The position numbers were made by a program, and so were the translations under genes. A DNA stretch of 64,000 bases from CAVSRC01 sp963798195 (GTDB lineage: Bacteria > Pseudomonadota > Alphaproteobacteria > Rhizobiales > Kaistiaceae): positions 310,001-374,000 of the forward strand of contig CAWCSF010000006.1 in assembly GCA_963798195.1 (NCBI GenBank), in the 5' to 3' direction. Of the stretch, positions 46,786 to 55,681 are shown one piece after another (position 1 is the stretch's first letter; each line of letters begins with the position of its first letter). The notes beneath the pieces were generated by a model. That model worked only from the letters and a program-made list of their open reading frames with translations. It was not told the DNA's origin and ran no database searches.

Positions 46786-46973
46786 GGCTGCTTTCCCTAT
46801 GGCGCGGGCCTTTTATCAGTCAGCGGCGGCAAAGACCATATTCGCGCCTTCCCCGCCATTTGCATGGGCGCGCCGGCGGCCTACATAAGGGCCTTGCCGG
46901 CCGAACGCCGGCTCTTCAGGGGCCCAGGCGGGGCCGTTTGGACCGCCCGCGGCTCGCTCGCAAAGGACAGTAT

Positions 46974-47528
46974 ATGAGTCACCCCACATCCGAACCCTGG
47001 CACGGCACGACCATCGTGACGGTGCGCAAGGGCGGCAAGGTCGTCATCGCGGGTGACGGCCAGGTGTCCGTCGGACAGACGGTCATGAAGCACAATGCCA
47101 AGAAGGTCCGGCCCCTGGGCAAGGGCGACGTCATCGCCGGGTTCGCCGGCGCGACCGCCGATGCCTTCACCCTGTTCGAGCGGCTGGAAGCCAAGCTCGA
47201 GCAGTATTCCGGACAGCTCACCCGCGCCTGCGTCGAACTCGCCAAGGACTGGCGCACCGACCGCTACCTGCGTCGCCTCGAGGCGATGATGCTGGTCGCC
47301 GACAAGTCCACCAGCCTCGTGCTCACCGGCACCGGCGACGTTCTGGAGCCGGAGAACGGAGTCGCGGGCATCGGGTCCGGCGGCAACTATGCGCTTGCCG
47401 CGGCGCGCGCCCTGATGGACAGCGATCTCAGCGCCGAGCAGATCGCGCGCAAGGCCATGGCGATCGCCGCCGACATCTGCATCTACACCAATTCCAGCGT
47501 CACGTTGGAAAGCCTCGATGCCGAGTGA
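46974..47528 (+). CDS. hslV: ATP-dependent protease subunit HslV
   Basis: Peptidase of the HslUV (ClpYQ) protease in the cytosol. The 184-residue precursor is processed in front of the active threonine in the WHGTTIVTVRKGGKVVIAGDGQ segment (Thr12). AGNARKV-type strands follow (HNAKKVRPLGKGDVIAGFAG) and GIGSGGNYALAAARAL is intact. ATG 46974 fits the family start. hslV overlaps the GNAT gene by 11 nt, and hslU follows. Confidence 0.96.
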   Translation: MSHPTSEPWHGTTIVTVRKGGKVVIAGDGQVSVGQTVMKHNAKKVRPLGKGDVIAGFAGATADAFTLFERLEAKLEQYSGQLTRACVELAKDWRTDRYLRRLEAMMLVADKSTSLVLTGTGDVLEPENGVAGIGSGGNYALAAARALMDSDLSAEQIARKAMAIAADICIYTNSSVTLESLDAE

Positions 47529-48042
47529 CGCCGCGGATCAATACGGCTTCCGGCCGCTGACCGGCGACGACCTTCCGCTCGCCGCCCGCTGGCTGGCCAT
47601 GCCGCACGTGGCCCGCTGGTGGGGCGATAGCGGTCAGGCACTGGACCAGATAGCCGCCCACGTTGCCCTGCCGGATACGGTCGAGCCCTTTGTCATCCTG
47701 ATGGACGGGCGGCCGATCGGCTACATGCAGAGCTATGACATCCATGCCGAGGCGGGCCATCCCTATCAGGATCAGCCGGTCGGAAGCCTGGGCATCGACC
47801 AGTTCATCGGCGAGGCGGAGCTGATCGGCAAGGGCCACGGCCCCCGGCTGATCGACCAGTTCGTGCGCCGCCTTTTCGAGGACGGCGCACCGCGCGTCGT
47901 AATCGATCCCGATCCTGCCAACGCGGCCGCGATTCGCGCATACGAAAAGGCGGGCTTCAGCGTCATCGGCCCGCGCACCTCAATCCACGGTCCCGCGCTC
48001 CTCATGATGCGCGAACCGCACGACCACACGAGAGTCACATGA
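47518..48042 (+). CDS. GNAT N-acetyltransferase between hslV and hslU
   Basis: A 174-residue GCN5-type acetyltransferase, closest in pattern to the AAC(6')/siderophore IucB group: FRPLTGDDLPLAARWLAMPHVARWWG, PIGYMQSYDIH, GSLGIDQFIGEAELIGKGHGPRLIDQFV for acetyl-CoA binding, and VVIDPDPANAAAIRAYEKAGF. It overlaps hslV by 11 nt and hslU by 4 nt, so it is embedded in the protease operon. Acetyltransferases occur at this point in many Hyphomicrobiales. Acceptor substrate unknown. Confidence 0.9.
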   Translation: MPSDAADQYGFRPLTGDDLPLAARWLAMPHVARWWGDSGQALDQIAAHVALPDTVEPFVILMDGRPIGYMQSYDIHAEAGHPYQDQPVGSLGIDQFIGEAELIGKGHGPRLIDQFVRRLFEDGAPRVVIDPDPANAAAIRAYEKAGFSVIGPRTSIHGPALLMMREPHDHTRVT

Positions 48043-49346
48043 CAACATTCTCCCCCAGGGAAATCGTCTCCGAACTCGACCGCTACATCATCGGTCAGGC
48101 CGACGCCAAGCGCGCCGTCGCCATTGCGCTGCGTAACCGCTGGCGCCGCCAGCAGCTGACCGGCGAGATGCGCGAAGAGGTGCTTCCCAAGAACATCCTG
48201 ATGATCGGCCCGACCGGCATCGGCAAGACGGAGATTTCCCGCCGCCTCGCCAAGCTGGCGGGTGCACCGTTCCTCAAGGTCGAAGCGACCAAGTTCACCG
48301 AAGTCGGTTATGTCGGCCGCGACGTGGAGCAAATCATCCGCGATCTGGTCGAGGTCGGCATCGGCCTCGTCCGTGAGCGCCGCCGCAAGGAAGTCGCGGC
48401 CAAGGCCGAGCTTGCCGCCGAAGAGCGCGTGCTGACCGCCCTGGTCGGCCCGGCCGCCAGCCCGGCGACGCGCGAATCCTTCCGCAAGCGCCTGCGCGAG
48501 GGCGATCTCGACGAGAAGGAGATCGAGGTCGAGGTGCGCGACACCGGTGGCGGCATGCCCGCGTTCGACATCCCCGGCATGCCGGGCGCCAGCGTCGGCG
48601 TCATGAACATCGGCGACATGCTCGGCAAGGCCTTCGGCAACCGCACCAAGACGCGCCGGGTGCTCGTCCGCGATTCGCACGACATGCTGGTCAACGAGGA
48701 ATCGGACAAGCTGCTCGACGACGAGAAGGTGACGCAGGAGGCGATCGAGACGGTCGAGAACGACGGCATCGTCTTCCTCGACGAGATCGACAAGATCTGC
48801 GCCCGCGAGGGCCGCTATGGCGGCGACGTGAGCCGCGAGGGCGTGCAGCGAGATTTGCTGCCGCTGATCGAGGGCACGACGGTGGCGACGAAGCATGGGC
48901 CGGTGAAGACCGACCACATCCTGTTCATCGCCTCCGGTGCGTTCCATGTGGCCAAGCCATCCGACCTGCTGCCCGAGCTTCAGGGCCGGTTGCCGATCCG
49001 GGTCGAACTTCTGCCGCTCACCAAGGAGGATTTCCGCCGCATCCTGACGGAAACCGAGGCGAGCCTTATCAAGCAGTACATCGCGTTGATGGCGACGGAA
49101 GGGCTGACGATCGCGTTCACCGACGACGCCATCGACTCGATCGCCTCCTTCTCGGTCGCGGTCAATTCCAGCGTCGAGAATATCGGCGCGCGGCGGCTGC
49201 AGACGGTGATGGAGCGCGTGCTCGACACCGTCAGCTTCACCGCGTCCGACCAGTCCGGCGAGACGGTGACGATCGACGCCGCCTATGTGGAAAAGCACAT
49301 CGGCGACCTCGCCCGGAACACCGATTTGTCGCGCTTCATTCTCTAG
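48039..49346 (+). CDS. hslU: ATP-dependent protease ATPase subunit HslU
   Basis: Unfoldase partner of HslV. The 435-residue AAA+ protein has FSPREIVSELDRYIIGQADAKRAVA at the N-terminus, Walker A MIGPTGIGKTEISRRLA, the GYVGRDVEQIIRDLVE pore-loop segment, an intermediate (I) domain with RTKTRRVLVRDS, Walker B GIVFLDEIDKI and the terminal LARNTDLSRFIL, whose tail inserts into HslV. ATG 48039 overlaps the GNAT stop (ATGA). No frameshift. Confidence 0.97.
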   Translation: MTTFSPREIVSELDRYIIGQADAKRAVAIALRNRWRRQQLTGEMREEVLPKNILMIGPTGIGKTEISRRLAKLAGAPFLKVEATKFTEVGYVGRDVEQIIRDLVEVGIGLVRERRRKEVAAKAELAAEERVLTALVGPAASPATRESFRKRLREGDLDEKEIEVEVRDTGGGMPAFDIPGMPGASVGVMNIGDMLGKAFGNRTKTRRVLVRDSHDMLVNEESDKLLDDEKVTQEAIETVENDGIVFLDEIDKICAREGRYGGDVSREGVQRDLLPLIEGTTVATKHGPVKTDHILFIASGAFHVAKPSDLLPELQGRLPIRVELLPLTKEDFRRILTETEASLIKQYIALMATEGLTIAFTDDAIDSIASFSVAVNSSVENIGARRLQTVMERVLDTVSFTASDQSGETVTIDAAYVEKHIGDLARNTDLSRFIL

Positions 49347-49443
49347 GATATAGCCGGCCGGCGGCTTCAATATGCTCGCCGGCCGATGCTATAAACGCCT
49401 ATCGGTGGCCGCGAACGGCCGCGCGCCTCGAGAGAAACGCGTG

Positions 49444-50427
49444 ATGTCCCGTCTTCGCTGGTCGCTCCTTGCTTTCCTGCTGCCCGCCGTTCTGATCCCG
49501 CTTTCCGCGCATACCGGCGCCGCCGAGGCCCGGGTGATCGTCGTGCCGCCGGGCAACCGCTCGGCCGAGCAGCCGGTGATCTCGGTCAGCGCCGTGGTGC
49601 GGACCGCGGAGACCAAGGGCACCTTCGACGCCAAGTACAAGCGCATCTACGACCAGCTCGCCGCCGATCCGGTCCTGCTGGACAAGATCAAGGGCGCGGC
49701 GGCGACCTACGGCATCGATCCCATCCACATCATCGGCGCCATCGTCGGCGAACACACCTACAACGTCGACGTGTTCGACACGATCCAGGGCTACTACGTG
49801 AAGGCGCTCGCCTATCTCGGCGCCAACCCGAAATTCGAATACAAGGGCGAGGACATCCGCACCTTCGTCCAGCGCCCGCAGTTCGCCGATTGCGCCAAGT
49901 CGGCCGACGACTACGCCTTGTGGACCTGCCGCGAGAACGTCTGGATCGCGAAGTTCAAGGGCAAGACGGTCGACGGCAAGGCGTTTCCCGACGACCGCAT
50001 GCAGCGGGTGTTCTTCCAGCCGTTCTTCGCCGGGCAAACGTTCGGCCTCGGCCAGCTCAATCCGCTCGCCGCGCTGACGGTGTCCGACATTGTCGCCGCG
50101 AAAGGCGGCCTTCCGCCGCTCGACGTTTCCCGGCCCGGCGAGATCTACCGCGCCGTCATGGATCCCGATCTGTCGCTGCATTACATGGCGGCGATCATCA
50201 GCCGCGACATCGCGGCCTACCGTGAGATCGCCGGTTTCGACATCTCCGGAAATCCCGGCATCACGGCGACGCTCTACAACGTCGGCGACGCGGCCGGCCG
50301 GGCGACGACGCTTGCCAAGGAGAACCGTCGCCGGCGGGCGAGCGGGCAGGGCGTCGTCTATCCGCAAGAGAATTACTATGGCTGGCTGGTCAACGCCCGC
50401 CTCGACGAATTGCGCAAGCTTCTCTGA
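49444..50427 (+). CDS. DUF1402 family exported protein
   Basis: A 327-residue protein with an N-terminal signal peptide (LRWSLLAFLLPAVLIPLSAHTGAAEA) and a lysozyme-like soluble domain: YGIDPIHIIGAIVGEHTYNVDVFD, TFGLGQLNPLAALTVSDIV, and ENYYGWLVNARLDELR. The Glu in GAIVGEHTYN and the GQLNP motif resemble lytic transglycosylase landmarks. DUF1402 is typical of Hyphomicrobiales downstream of hslU. It is expected to be periplasmic. Enzymatic activity is inferred only from fold-like motifs. ATG 49444 is preferred over upstream open frame. Confidence 0.87.
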   Translation: MSRLRWSLLAFLLPAVLIPLSAHTGAAEARVIVVPPGNRSAEQPVISVSAVVRTAETKGTFDAKYKRIYDQLAADPVLLDKIKGAAATYGIDPIHIIGAIVGEHTYNVDVFDTIQGYYVKALAYLGANPKFEYKGEDIRTFVQRPQFADCAKSADDYALWTCRENVWIAKFKGKTVDGKAFPDDRMQRVFFQPFFAGQTFGLGQLNPLAALTVSDIVAAKGGLPPLDVSRPGEIYRAVMDPDLSLHYMAAIISRDIAAYREIAGFDISGNPGITATLYNVGDAAGRATTLAKENRRRRASGQGVVYPQENYYGWLVNARLDELRKLL

Positions 50428-50982
50428 CTACCGCTTCCGCCTGAGCCGGACGTAGAGCGCACCCGATCCGCCGTGGCCGCGCCCGGCTTCATCGAAGCCG
50501 ATGACCACCGGCCTGAGTTCCGCGGACGACAGCCAGACCGGCACGACCCGGCGCAACACGCCACGCTCGCTGCCATCGGGGCTGCCCTTTCCGGTGATCA
50601 CCAGCACGACCTTTGCGCCGGACGCCTGCGCACCATGCAGGTAGTCGATCAACCGGTGGTGCGCGCCCGCCTGCGTCATGCCATGCAGGTCGATGCGCCC
50701 GTCGATCGCCACCGCGCCGCGGGTGATGCGGCTCATGGTGCGGCGGTCCATCGGGCTGAGCGCCGGCGGCGGCTTTGGCCTGGCCTTGGGCGGCGGCGCG
50801 ACGACGGGCTGTGCCGCGATGTGCGGCTTCTTCGGCGCGGGGGCGGGGGCGGGTTCCTCCGTGGGCATTTTCGCCGGCGCGGCGCGTTTTGCGTGCACCC
50901 GCAGGGGCATCACCGTGCGCTTCACGGTCTCCCACAGCGCACCCTCCTCGTCGGAGGGCGTGCGCTTGCGTCCACGGGTCAT
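50428..50982 (-). CDS. Smr domain protein
   Basis: A 184-residue protein with an Ala/Pro/Lys-rich disordered N-terminal half and a C-terminal Smr domain: RIDLHGMTQAGAHHRLIDYLHGAQASG, VLVITGKGSPDG and RGVLRRVVPVWL. The LDLHG-type and GTGRG-like nuclease motifs (here LHGM and TGKG) are visible. Smr proteins may cut RNA or DNA; no specific role is visible here. It overlaps mltA as ATGA and is convergent with DUF1402, 1 nt away. Confidence 0.9.
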   Translation of the reverse strand: MTRGRKRTPSDEEGALWETVKRTVMPLRVHAKRAAPAKMPTEEPAPAPAPKKPHIAAQPVVAPPPKARPKPPPALSPMDRRTMSRITRGAVAIDGRIDLHGMTQAGAHHRLIDYLHGAQASGAKVVLVITGKGSPDGSERGVLRRVVPVWLSSAELRPVVIGFDEAGRGHGGSGALYVRLRRKR

Positions 50983-52097
50983 TCCGCCTTGCCCGTCGGC
51001 TCCAGCACGACGAAGCGCCCTTCGGCGCGCATCTCGCCGGCGATCTCTCCGGCTGCATCGCCCGAGCCGAAGAAGATATCGCCGCGCGCCGCGCCGACGA
51101 TGGCGGAGCCGGTGTCCTGGGCGATCATCAGGCGGCGGAGCGTCGTGCCGTCGGGCAGCACCGTCTCGATCCAGACAGGCGTGTGGAACGTGTGGATCAG
51201 CCGGTCGACGGCGAGGCTGCGGCCTGCGGTGAGCGGCACCTTGGCGGCGGCGATCGGACCAAGTTCGGAGTTGCCTTCATCCACCGGCGTTTCGCGGAAA
51301 AAGATGTAGGAGCGGTTGGCCGCCATCACCTCGTCCGCCTCATCCGCATGCTCTGCCAGCCAGGCGCGGATGGCCTGCATCGTCGCCGCACCGGGTTGCA
51401 ACGCGCCACGCTTGATCAGCACGCGGCCGATCGGCGTGTAGGCGTGGCCGGTCTTGGCGGCGTAGGTCAGACGGATGACTGTGCCGTCGGTCAGCCGTAT
51501 GCGCGCCGCGCCCTGGATGTGGATGAAGAAGGCATCGACCGGATCGGCGAGCCAGACCAGCTCCAGTCCGCGGCCCTCCAGTTCGCCCGCCATGATGGCC
51601 GCGCGGTCGGCGTATTCGGTGAGGCCCTCGCCGGTCTTGCGGGCAAAGCGCAGCGCCGGGTCGAGGCCGGGTGGCGGGTTGGCGGTGTCGAACTCGACCA
51701 GGTCGTCGGGCATGGCATAGAGCGGGACAGCGAATTCGGCGGTGCGGGTCAGCGATCCTGCGACCTCCGGCTCGTAGTAGCCGGTGAAGAACGGCTTTCC
51801 CTCGTCCGGGCTGACCTCGCGCGGCTGGAATGCCGTCTCGAAGAAGGCGCGCGACTCACGATCCGAGAGGTTGTCGGGGAGGGAGGCTGCGCGCTCCAGC
51901 GCGGCCGTCAGTGCGTTGGAATCGATGCCCAGCGCACGCCGCTTGGGCGGCTGCTCGGCAAGCACCGCGGCCCCGCGCCGAAAGGCCTGGAACGCAGCGG
52001 CGTGATCGTCACGACGCCAGCCGGGCAGGTGGGAAAATTCCAGTGGCAGCAGCCGAGCCTTCGGGCCCGCGGTCCTGGCGTCCGTCGCTTCGCCCAT
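50979..52097 (-). CDS. mltA: Membrane-bound lytic murein transglycosylase A
   Basis: Peptidoglycan-degrading enzyme that makes 1,6-anhydromuropeptides. The 372-residue product shows MltA landmarks FFTGYYEPEVAGS, LVWLADPVDAFFIHIQGAARI, KTGHAYTPIGR, NRSYIFFRET and the 3D domain RLMIAQDTGSAIVGAARGDIFFG with catalytic Asp. No obvious signal peptide is present at the chosen start, so the export signal may be missing or start upstream. Couples to the Smr gene by ATGA overlap. Confidence 0.93.
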   Translation of the reverse strand: MGEATDARTAGPKARLLPLEFSHLPGWRRDDHAAAFQAFRRGAAVLAEQPPKRRALGIDSNALTAALERAASLPDNLSDRESRAFFETAFQPREVSPDEGKPFFTGYYEPEVAGSLTRTAEFAVPLYAMPDDLVEFDTANPPPGLDPALRFARKTGEGLTEYADRAAIMAGELEGRGLELVWLADPVDAFFIHIQGAARIRLTDGTVIRLTYAAKTGHAYTPIGRVLIKRGALQPGAATMQAIRAWLAEHADEADEVMAANRSYIFFRETPVDEGNSELGPIAAAKVPLTAGRSLAVDRLIHTFHTPVWIETVLPDGTTLRRLMIAQDTGSAIVGAARGDIFFGSGDAAGEIAGEMRAEGRFVVLEPTGKAE

Positions 52098-52123
52098 CGC
52101 CGTCCCGGTTCGATATGCGCGTG

Positions 52124-52834
52124 TCAGTCGACCGATTCGGTCGCTACCAGTTTCCAGTTCGGATCGCGCGAGTTGGCGTCGCGCTCGAAGGTCCAGATGT
52201 CGGTGACGTCGCCGACGTGGTTCGGGTCGCCGTCGATCACGGCGCCGCTCTTGTCGCGGGTCGCGGAGACGAGCTTGGAGAGGAAGCGCACGGTTACCTG
52301 GACCGTCGAGCCCTTGACGCCGGCGCTGGTGATCTCGGCCTTGTCGATGCCGACGAACTTGAACTCGATGGTTTCGTTGCGGCCCTCGCGCTCGCTGATG
52401 GCCGAGACGAAGCCGTCATGCACTTCGCGGCTGAGGAGCTGCTTGAGCGTCTTGCGATCGCCCTCGGCGAACGCCGTCACCACCATCTCGTAAGCGGCCT
52501 TTGCGCCGGCGATAAAGGTGGTCGGGTCGAACGCGGGATCGGCGGCGCTCACCGCCCTGAGTTGCTCGTGCAACGTGGTGCCGGCTGGCGCGATGGTGGT
52601 GATGCGCTCGTCCAGACCGGCGGCGGTCTCGGGCGCTGCGATCTCCTTGGTCGGGCGCCGCGACAGCATGTCGACGACCGTGTCGCCCGGCCGGTTGGCC
52701 TGGGGCCGCGAAAACGGGTCGAACGGAGGCCGCTCGCTGCCGGTCCGCTTGCCCAGCACGCTGCGCAGTCGCAGGAACACGACGACCGCCACAGCCAGGA
52801 AGATGATCGTTGTTATGTCCATGAAGCTGTTCAT
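52124..52834 (-). CDS. Tim44/TimA family protein
   Basis: Inner-membrane-anchored protein of the Tim44-like family, 236 residues. One N-terminal hydrophobic helix (MDITTIIFLAVAVVVFLRL) is followed by a proline-rich linker and the Tim44-like domain: DPTTFIAGAKAAYEMVVTAFAEGDRKTLKQLLS and the DIWTFERDANSRDPNWKLVAT end. Adjacent to mltA on the same strand and divergent from secB. In many relatives fxsA stands between it and secB; none is found here. Confidence 0.9.
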   Translation of the reverse strand: MNSFMDITTIIFLAVAVVVFLRLRSVLGKRTGSERPPFDPFSRPQANRPGDTVVDMLSRRPTKEIAAPETAAGLDERITTIAPAGTTLHEQLRAVSAADPAFDPTTFIAGAKAAYEMVVTAFAEGDRKTLKQLLSREVHDGFVSAISEREGRNETIEFKFVGIDKAEITSAGVKGSTVQVTVRFLSKLVSATRDKSGAVIDGDPNHVGDVTDIWTFERDANSRDPNWKLVATESVD

Positions 52835-53015
52835 ATTTTCGCGGCGTCCGATGCCCGGTCACGGCCACTTAGCACAAAGTGAGGAGAAATGGCGATGGCC
52901 GATAATGTAGGAAACATAGAAGACGGTTACGAGTCCGCCACTGCCTTGTAAGGGATTGACCGCCATGTTAGCCCACCGGCGGCGCGGACACCCTTGATTT
53001 TCGCAGGAGTTTTAC

Positions 53016-53498
53016 ATGGCCGATGACGGCACCAACGGACAGCAGGCAGCCGGACCCGGGGTCGGGGTCATGGCTCAGTATGTGAAGGATTTTTCCTTCG
53101 AGAATCCTTCGGCGCCCGAGTCCCTGCGGCCACGCGAACAGGCCCCGAATATCAACGTTTCCGTGGGTGTTCAGCCCCGCACGCTGGGTGGCGGGAACGA
53201 TGTCGAGGTGGAACTTCGCATCGATGCCCGCGCGCTGGACGGCGAGACCGTGCTGTTTGCCATCGAACTGGTCTATGCCGGCCTCTTCCGCCTGACCAAT
53301 GTCACCCAGGAGACGCTGAACCCGATCATGCTGATCGAGTGCCCGCGCCTGCTGTTCCCCTTTGCCCGGCAGATTATCTCCGACGCCAGCCGGAATGGCG
53401 GTTTTCCGCCGCTCCTGCTCGATCCGATCGATTTCGTCGCGCTCTACCGGCAACGCCTGGCCGAGGGCGGCGGTGGGGCGATGCCGAAGGCCAACTAG
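53016..53498 (+). CDS. secB: Protein-export chaperone SecB
   Basis: Tetrameric export chaperone that hands preproteins to SecA. The 160-residue product shows VMAQYVKDFSFENPSAPESL, VEVELRIDARALDGETVLFAIELVYAGLFRL and FPFARQIISDASRNGGFPPLLLDPIDFVALYRQRL, all conserved. ATG 53016 is preceded by a GCAGGAG site about 12 nt upstream. Divergent from the Tim44 gene over 181 nt where I see no gene. Confidence 0.97.
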   Translation: MADDGTNGQQAAGPGVGVMAQYVKDFSFENPSAPESLRPREQAPNINVSVGVQPRTLGGGNDVEVELRIDARALDGETVLFAIELVYAGLFRLTNVTQETLNPIMLIECPRLLFPFARQIISDASRNGGFPPLLLDPIDFVALYRQRLAEGGGGAMPKAN

Positions 53499-53534
53499 GA
53501 CGGGCCGGGCGAGCGCGCCACCCGCAACGCGGGC

Positions 53535-54536
53535 CTAGATCGCGAAACCGGCCGCCCGCGCCACGTTGCGGAGCGATGTCGCGGGTCGTGGCCCGATGTG
53601 GCCGATGACCTCGGAAGCCGACAGCGTACCGAGCCGCCCCGCATCGGCCAGCGCCATGCCGCGCGCCACGCCGAACAGGAAGCCGGACGCGAACAGGTCG
53701 CCGGCTCCCGTCAGGTCGACCACGGTGTCGACAGGCGTTGCCGGGGCTTTCGCGATTGCCTCTTTCGTCACCACCAGCGCACCCTCGGCGCCGAGGGTGA
53801 CGGCGGCCAGTTTGCACTCCTCGCGCAGCGCCGCCACGGCGGTATCGACATCGGAAGTCTCGTAGAGCGAGCGCAGTTCGGAATCATTGGCGAGCAGGAT
53901 ATCGACGGTGCCGGTCCGGATCAGGTCGAGAAACTCGGCGCGGTAGCGGTCGACGCAGAACGCGTCGGAGAGCGTGAGCGACACCTTGCGGCCGGCGGCA
54001 TGGGCGATCTCGGCGGCGCGGAGGAAGGCCTTCTTCGCCTCGGGCGGATCCCAGAGATAGCCTTCGAGGTAGGTGATCGCCGAGCGCTCCACGACGCTGG
54101 CGTCGATATCGTCCGGCCCGAGCGACTGGCATGCGCCGAGATAGGTGTTCATCGTGCGCTCGCCGTCGGGCGTGATCAGGATCATCGAGCGCGCCGTCGG
54201 CGCGCCGCCGTTGAGCGGCGCAGTTTCGAAATGGACGCCGGTCGCGTGCATGTCGTGGCGGTAGATGCCGCCGAACGCGTCGTCCGCCACCTTGCCGATG
54301 AAGGCCGCCTTGCCGCCGAGCGATGCCACGCCTGCGGTGGTGTTGCCGGCCGAGCCGCCGGAAGCCTCGATCGCCGGCCCCATGTGGTCGTAGAGCGCGT
54401 CGGCGCGCTTCGCGTCGATCAGGTGCATCGTGCTTTTCGACAGGCCCTCGCGCACGAGAAAATCGTCCTCGGTGCGGGCCATGATGTCGACGATGGCATT
54501 ACCGATGCCAAGCACGTCGAATTCGGGTTCTGGCAT
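53535..54536 (-). CDS. Adenosine kinase (PfkB-family sugar kinase)
   Basis: A 333-residue ribokinase-fold kinase. FDVLGIGNAIVDIMAR is the N-terminal segment, GGSAGNTTAGVASLGG the GG switch, RSMILITPDGERTMNTYLG the substrate loop and LTGAGDLFASGFLFGVARG the C-terminal catalytic anion hole with Asp. This subfamily is commonly annotated adenosine kinase in alphaproteobacteria and lies next to nth in this group. No frameshift. Located between secB (convergent) and nth. Confidence 0.91.
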   Translation of the reverse strand: MPEPEFDVLGIGNAIVDIMARTEDDFLVREGLSKSTMHLIDAKRADALYDHMGPAIEASGGSAGNTTAGVASLGGKAAFIGKVADDAFGGIYRHDMHATGVHFETAPLNGGAPTARSMILITPDGERTMNTYLGACQSLGPDDIDASVVERSAITYLEGYLWDPPEAKKAFLRAAEIAHAAGRKVSLTLSDAFCVDRYRAEFLDLIRTGTVDILLANDSELRSLYETSDVDTAVAALREECKLAAVTLGAEGALVVTKEAIAKAPATPVDTVVDLTGAGDLFASGFLFGVARGMALADAGRLGTLSASEVIGHIGPRPATSLRNVARAAGFAI

Positions 54537-54609
54537 GAAGCCTCTGGTTTATTTCGGGAAAAAGCCGCGGCGACTATAGCGGCGAAGACCCTGTGCGCAA
54601 CCGCGCGGC

Positions 54610-55284
54610 TCAGATTGTCTTCGCCTTGTAGCGGCAGAGATCGGCGATGAGACAACGCGGGCACTCGGGCTTGCGTGCCTTGCACACGTAGCGGCCATGC
54701 AGGATCAGCCAGTGATGGGCGTGGCGCGCGTATTCCTTCGGCACGCGCTTTTCCAGCGCCAGTTCGACGGCGAGCGGATCGCGCCCCGGCGCCAGGCCCG
54801 GTGCGGTTGCTGACGCGGAAGATGTGCGTGTCGACGGCGATGGTCGGCTCGCCGAAGGCGATGTTGAGCACGACGTTGGCGGTCTTGCGTCCGACGCCGG
54901 GCAGCGTCTCCAGCTCCGCGCGCGTGCGCGGCACCGTGCCGCCGAACTCGGCCACCAGCTTCTTCGACAGCGCGACGACGTTCCTCGCCTTGGTGCGGAA
55001 GAGGCCGATGGTGCGGATCAGCTCCGTCACCTCGGCCTCGCTGAGCGCCGCCATCTTCTCCGGCGTGTCGGCGCGCGCGAAGAGCGCCGGGGTCGCCTTG
55101 TTGACGCCGGCGTCGGTCGCCTGCGCCGACAGCACCACGGCGACCAGCAGCGTGAACGGGCTGGTGTAGTGCAGCTCGCCCTTCGGCTCCGGCTCGGCCT
55201 CATGGAAGCGGCGGAAGATTTCCGTCCACTGCCGTCCGCGAAAGCTTCGGTTGCGGACGCGGCTTCGGCCGCCGGCGCCTTCAA
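54610..55284 (-). CDS. nth: Endonuclease III (three +1 frameshifts)
   Basis: Base-excision repair DNA glycosylase/AP lyase for oxidised pyrimidines. TLLVAVVLSAQATDAGVN, LIRTIGLFRTKARNVV, LETLPGVGRKTANVVLN with the catalytic Lys, IAVDTHIFRVSNRTG with catalytic Asp, and an Fe4S4 cluster motif C-x6-C-x2-C-x5-C (CKARKPECPRC, then LIADLC). Extra bases at about 54796, 55223 and 55266; skipped, the gene has 223 residues from TTG 55284 with a basic N-terminus. The TTG overlaps the upstream stop. Confidence 0.9.
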
Positions 55285-55646
55285 TGCACCGCGTCCGCGG
55301 CCGGGCTGATCGCGGTCATCGAGATAAAGTCCACGCCGAGCGCGATCACGACGCCGACGGCGACCAGAACGATTCCGATCAGGAAGAGGCGAACGGCCGT
55401 CTTGTAGCGCGGCATCTCGAGGACGCGGTGATCGAGGAGCTTGGCCAGCGCGACGATCTCGAACACGACGCCGGCGACGATCGGCACGAAGGCGAAGAGG
55501 TCCTTCAGGCCCCAGGGGAGAGGGTTGGCGCCCCATGCGGTGAGGAAGCCCAGGGAGAACGCCGTCATGATGCCGACTGCCGTCACCGTGCCGTGGCGGA
55601 AGGCGGCCTCTATCCGCTCCGGTTCGCTGCGACTATCTGCACTCAT
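55281..55646 (-). CDS. Small membrane protein upstream of nth
   Basis: A 121-residue protein with three hydrophobic segments (about residues 21-40, 47-70, 84-112) and basic cytoplasmic loops. Stop codon overlaps the nth start. Membrane proteins of this type stand upstream of nth in many Hyphomicrobiales. No function is known from sequence. Confidence 0.8.
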   Translation of the reverse strand: MSADSRSEPERIEAAFRHGTVTAVGIMTAFSLGFLTAWGANPLPWGLKDLFAFVPIVAGVVFEIVALAKLLDHRVLEMPRYKTAVRLFLIGIVLVAVGVVIALGVDFISMTAISPAADAVH

Positions 55647-55681
55647 CCCCGCCTCGCGACTTTGCCGAACGCACCTCTATA

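Noticed and set aside
46786..46973. Heat-shock (RpoH-type) promoter upstream of hslV.
   Set aside because: CCTACATA resembles a -10 element but no CTTG-type -35 is found at the right distance, so I cannot support it.
47772..49370. A 532-codon frame antisense to hslU and the GNAT gene.
   Set aside because: Antisense shadow of an intact, highly conserved hslU; no domains of its own.
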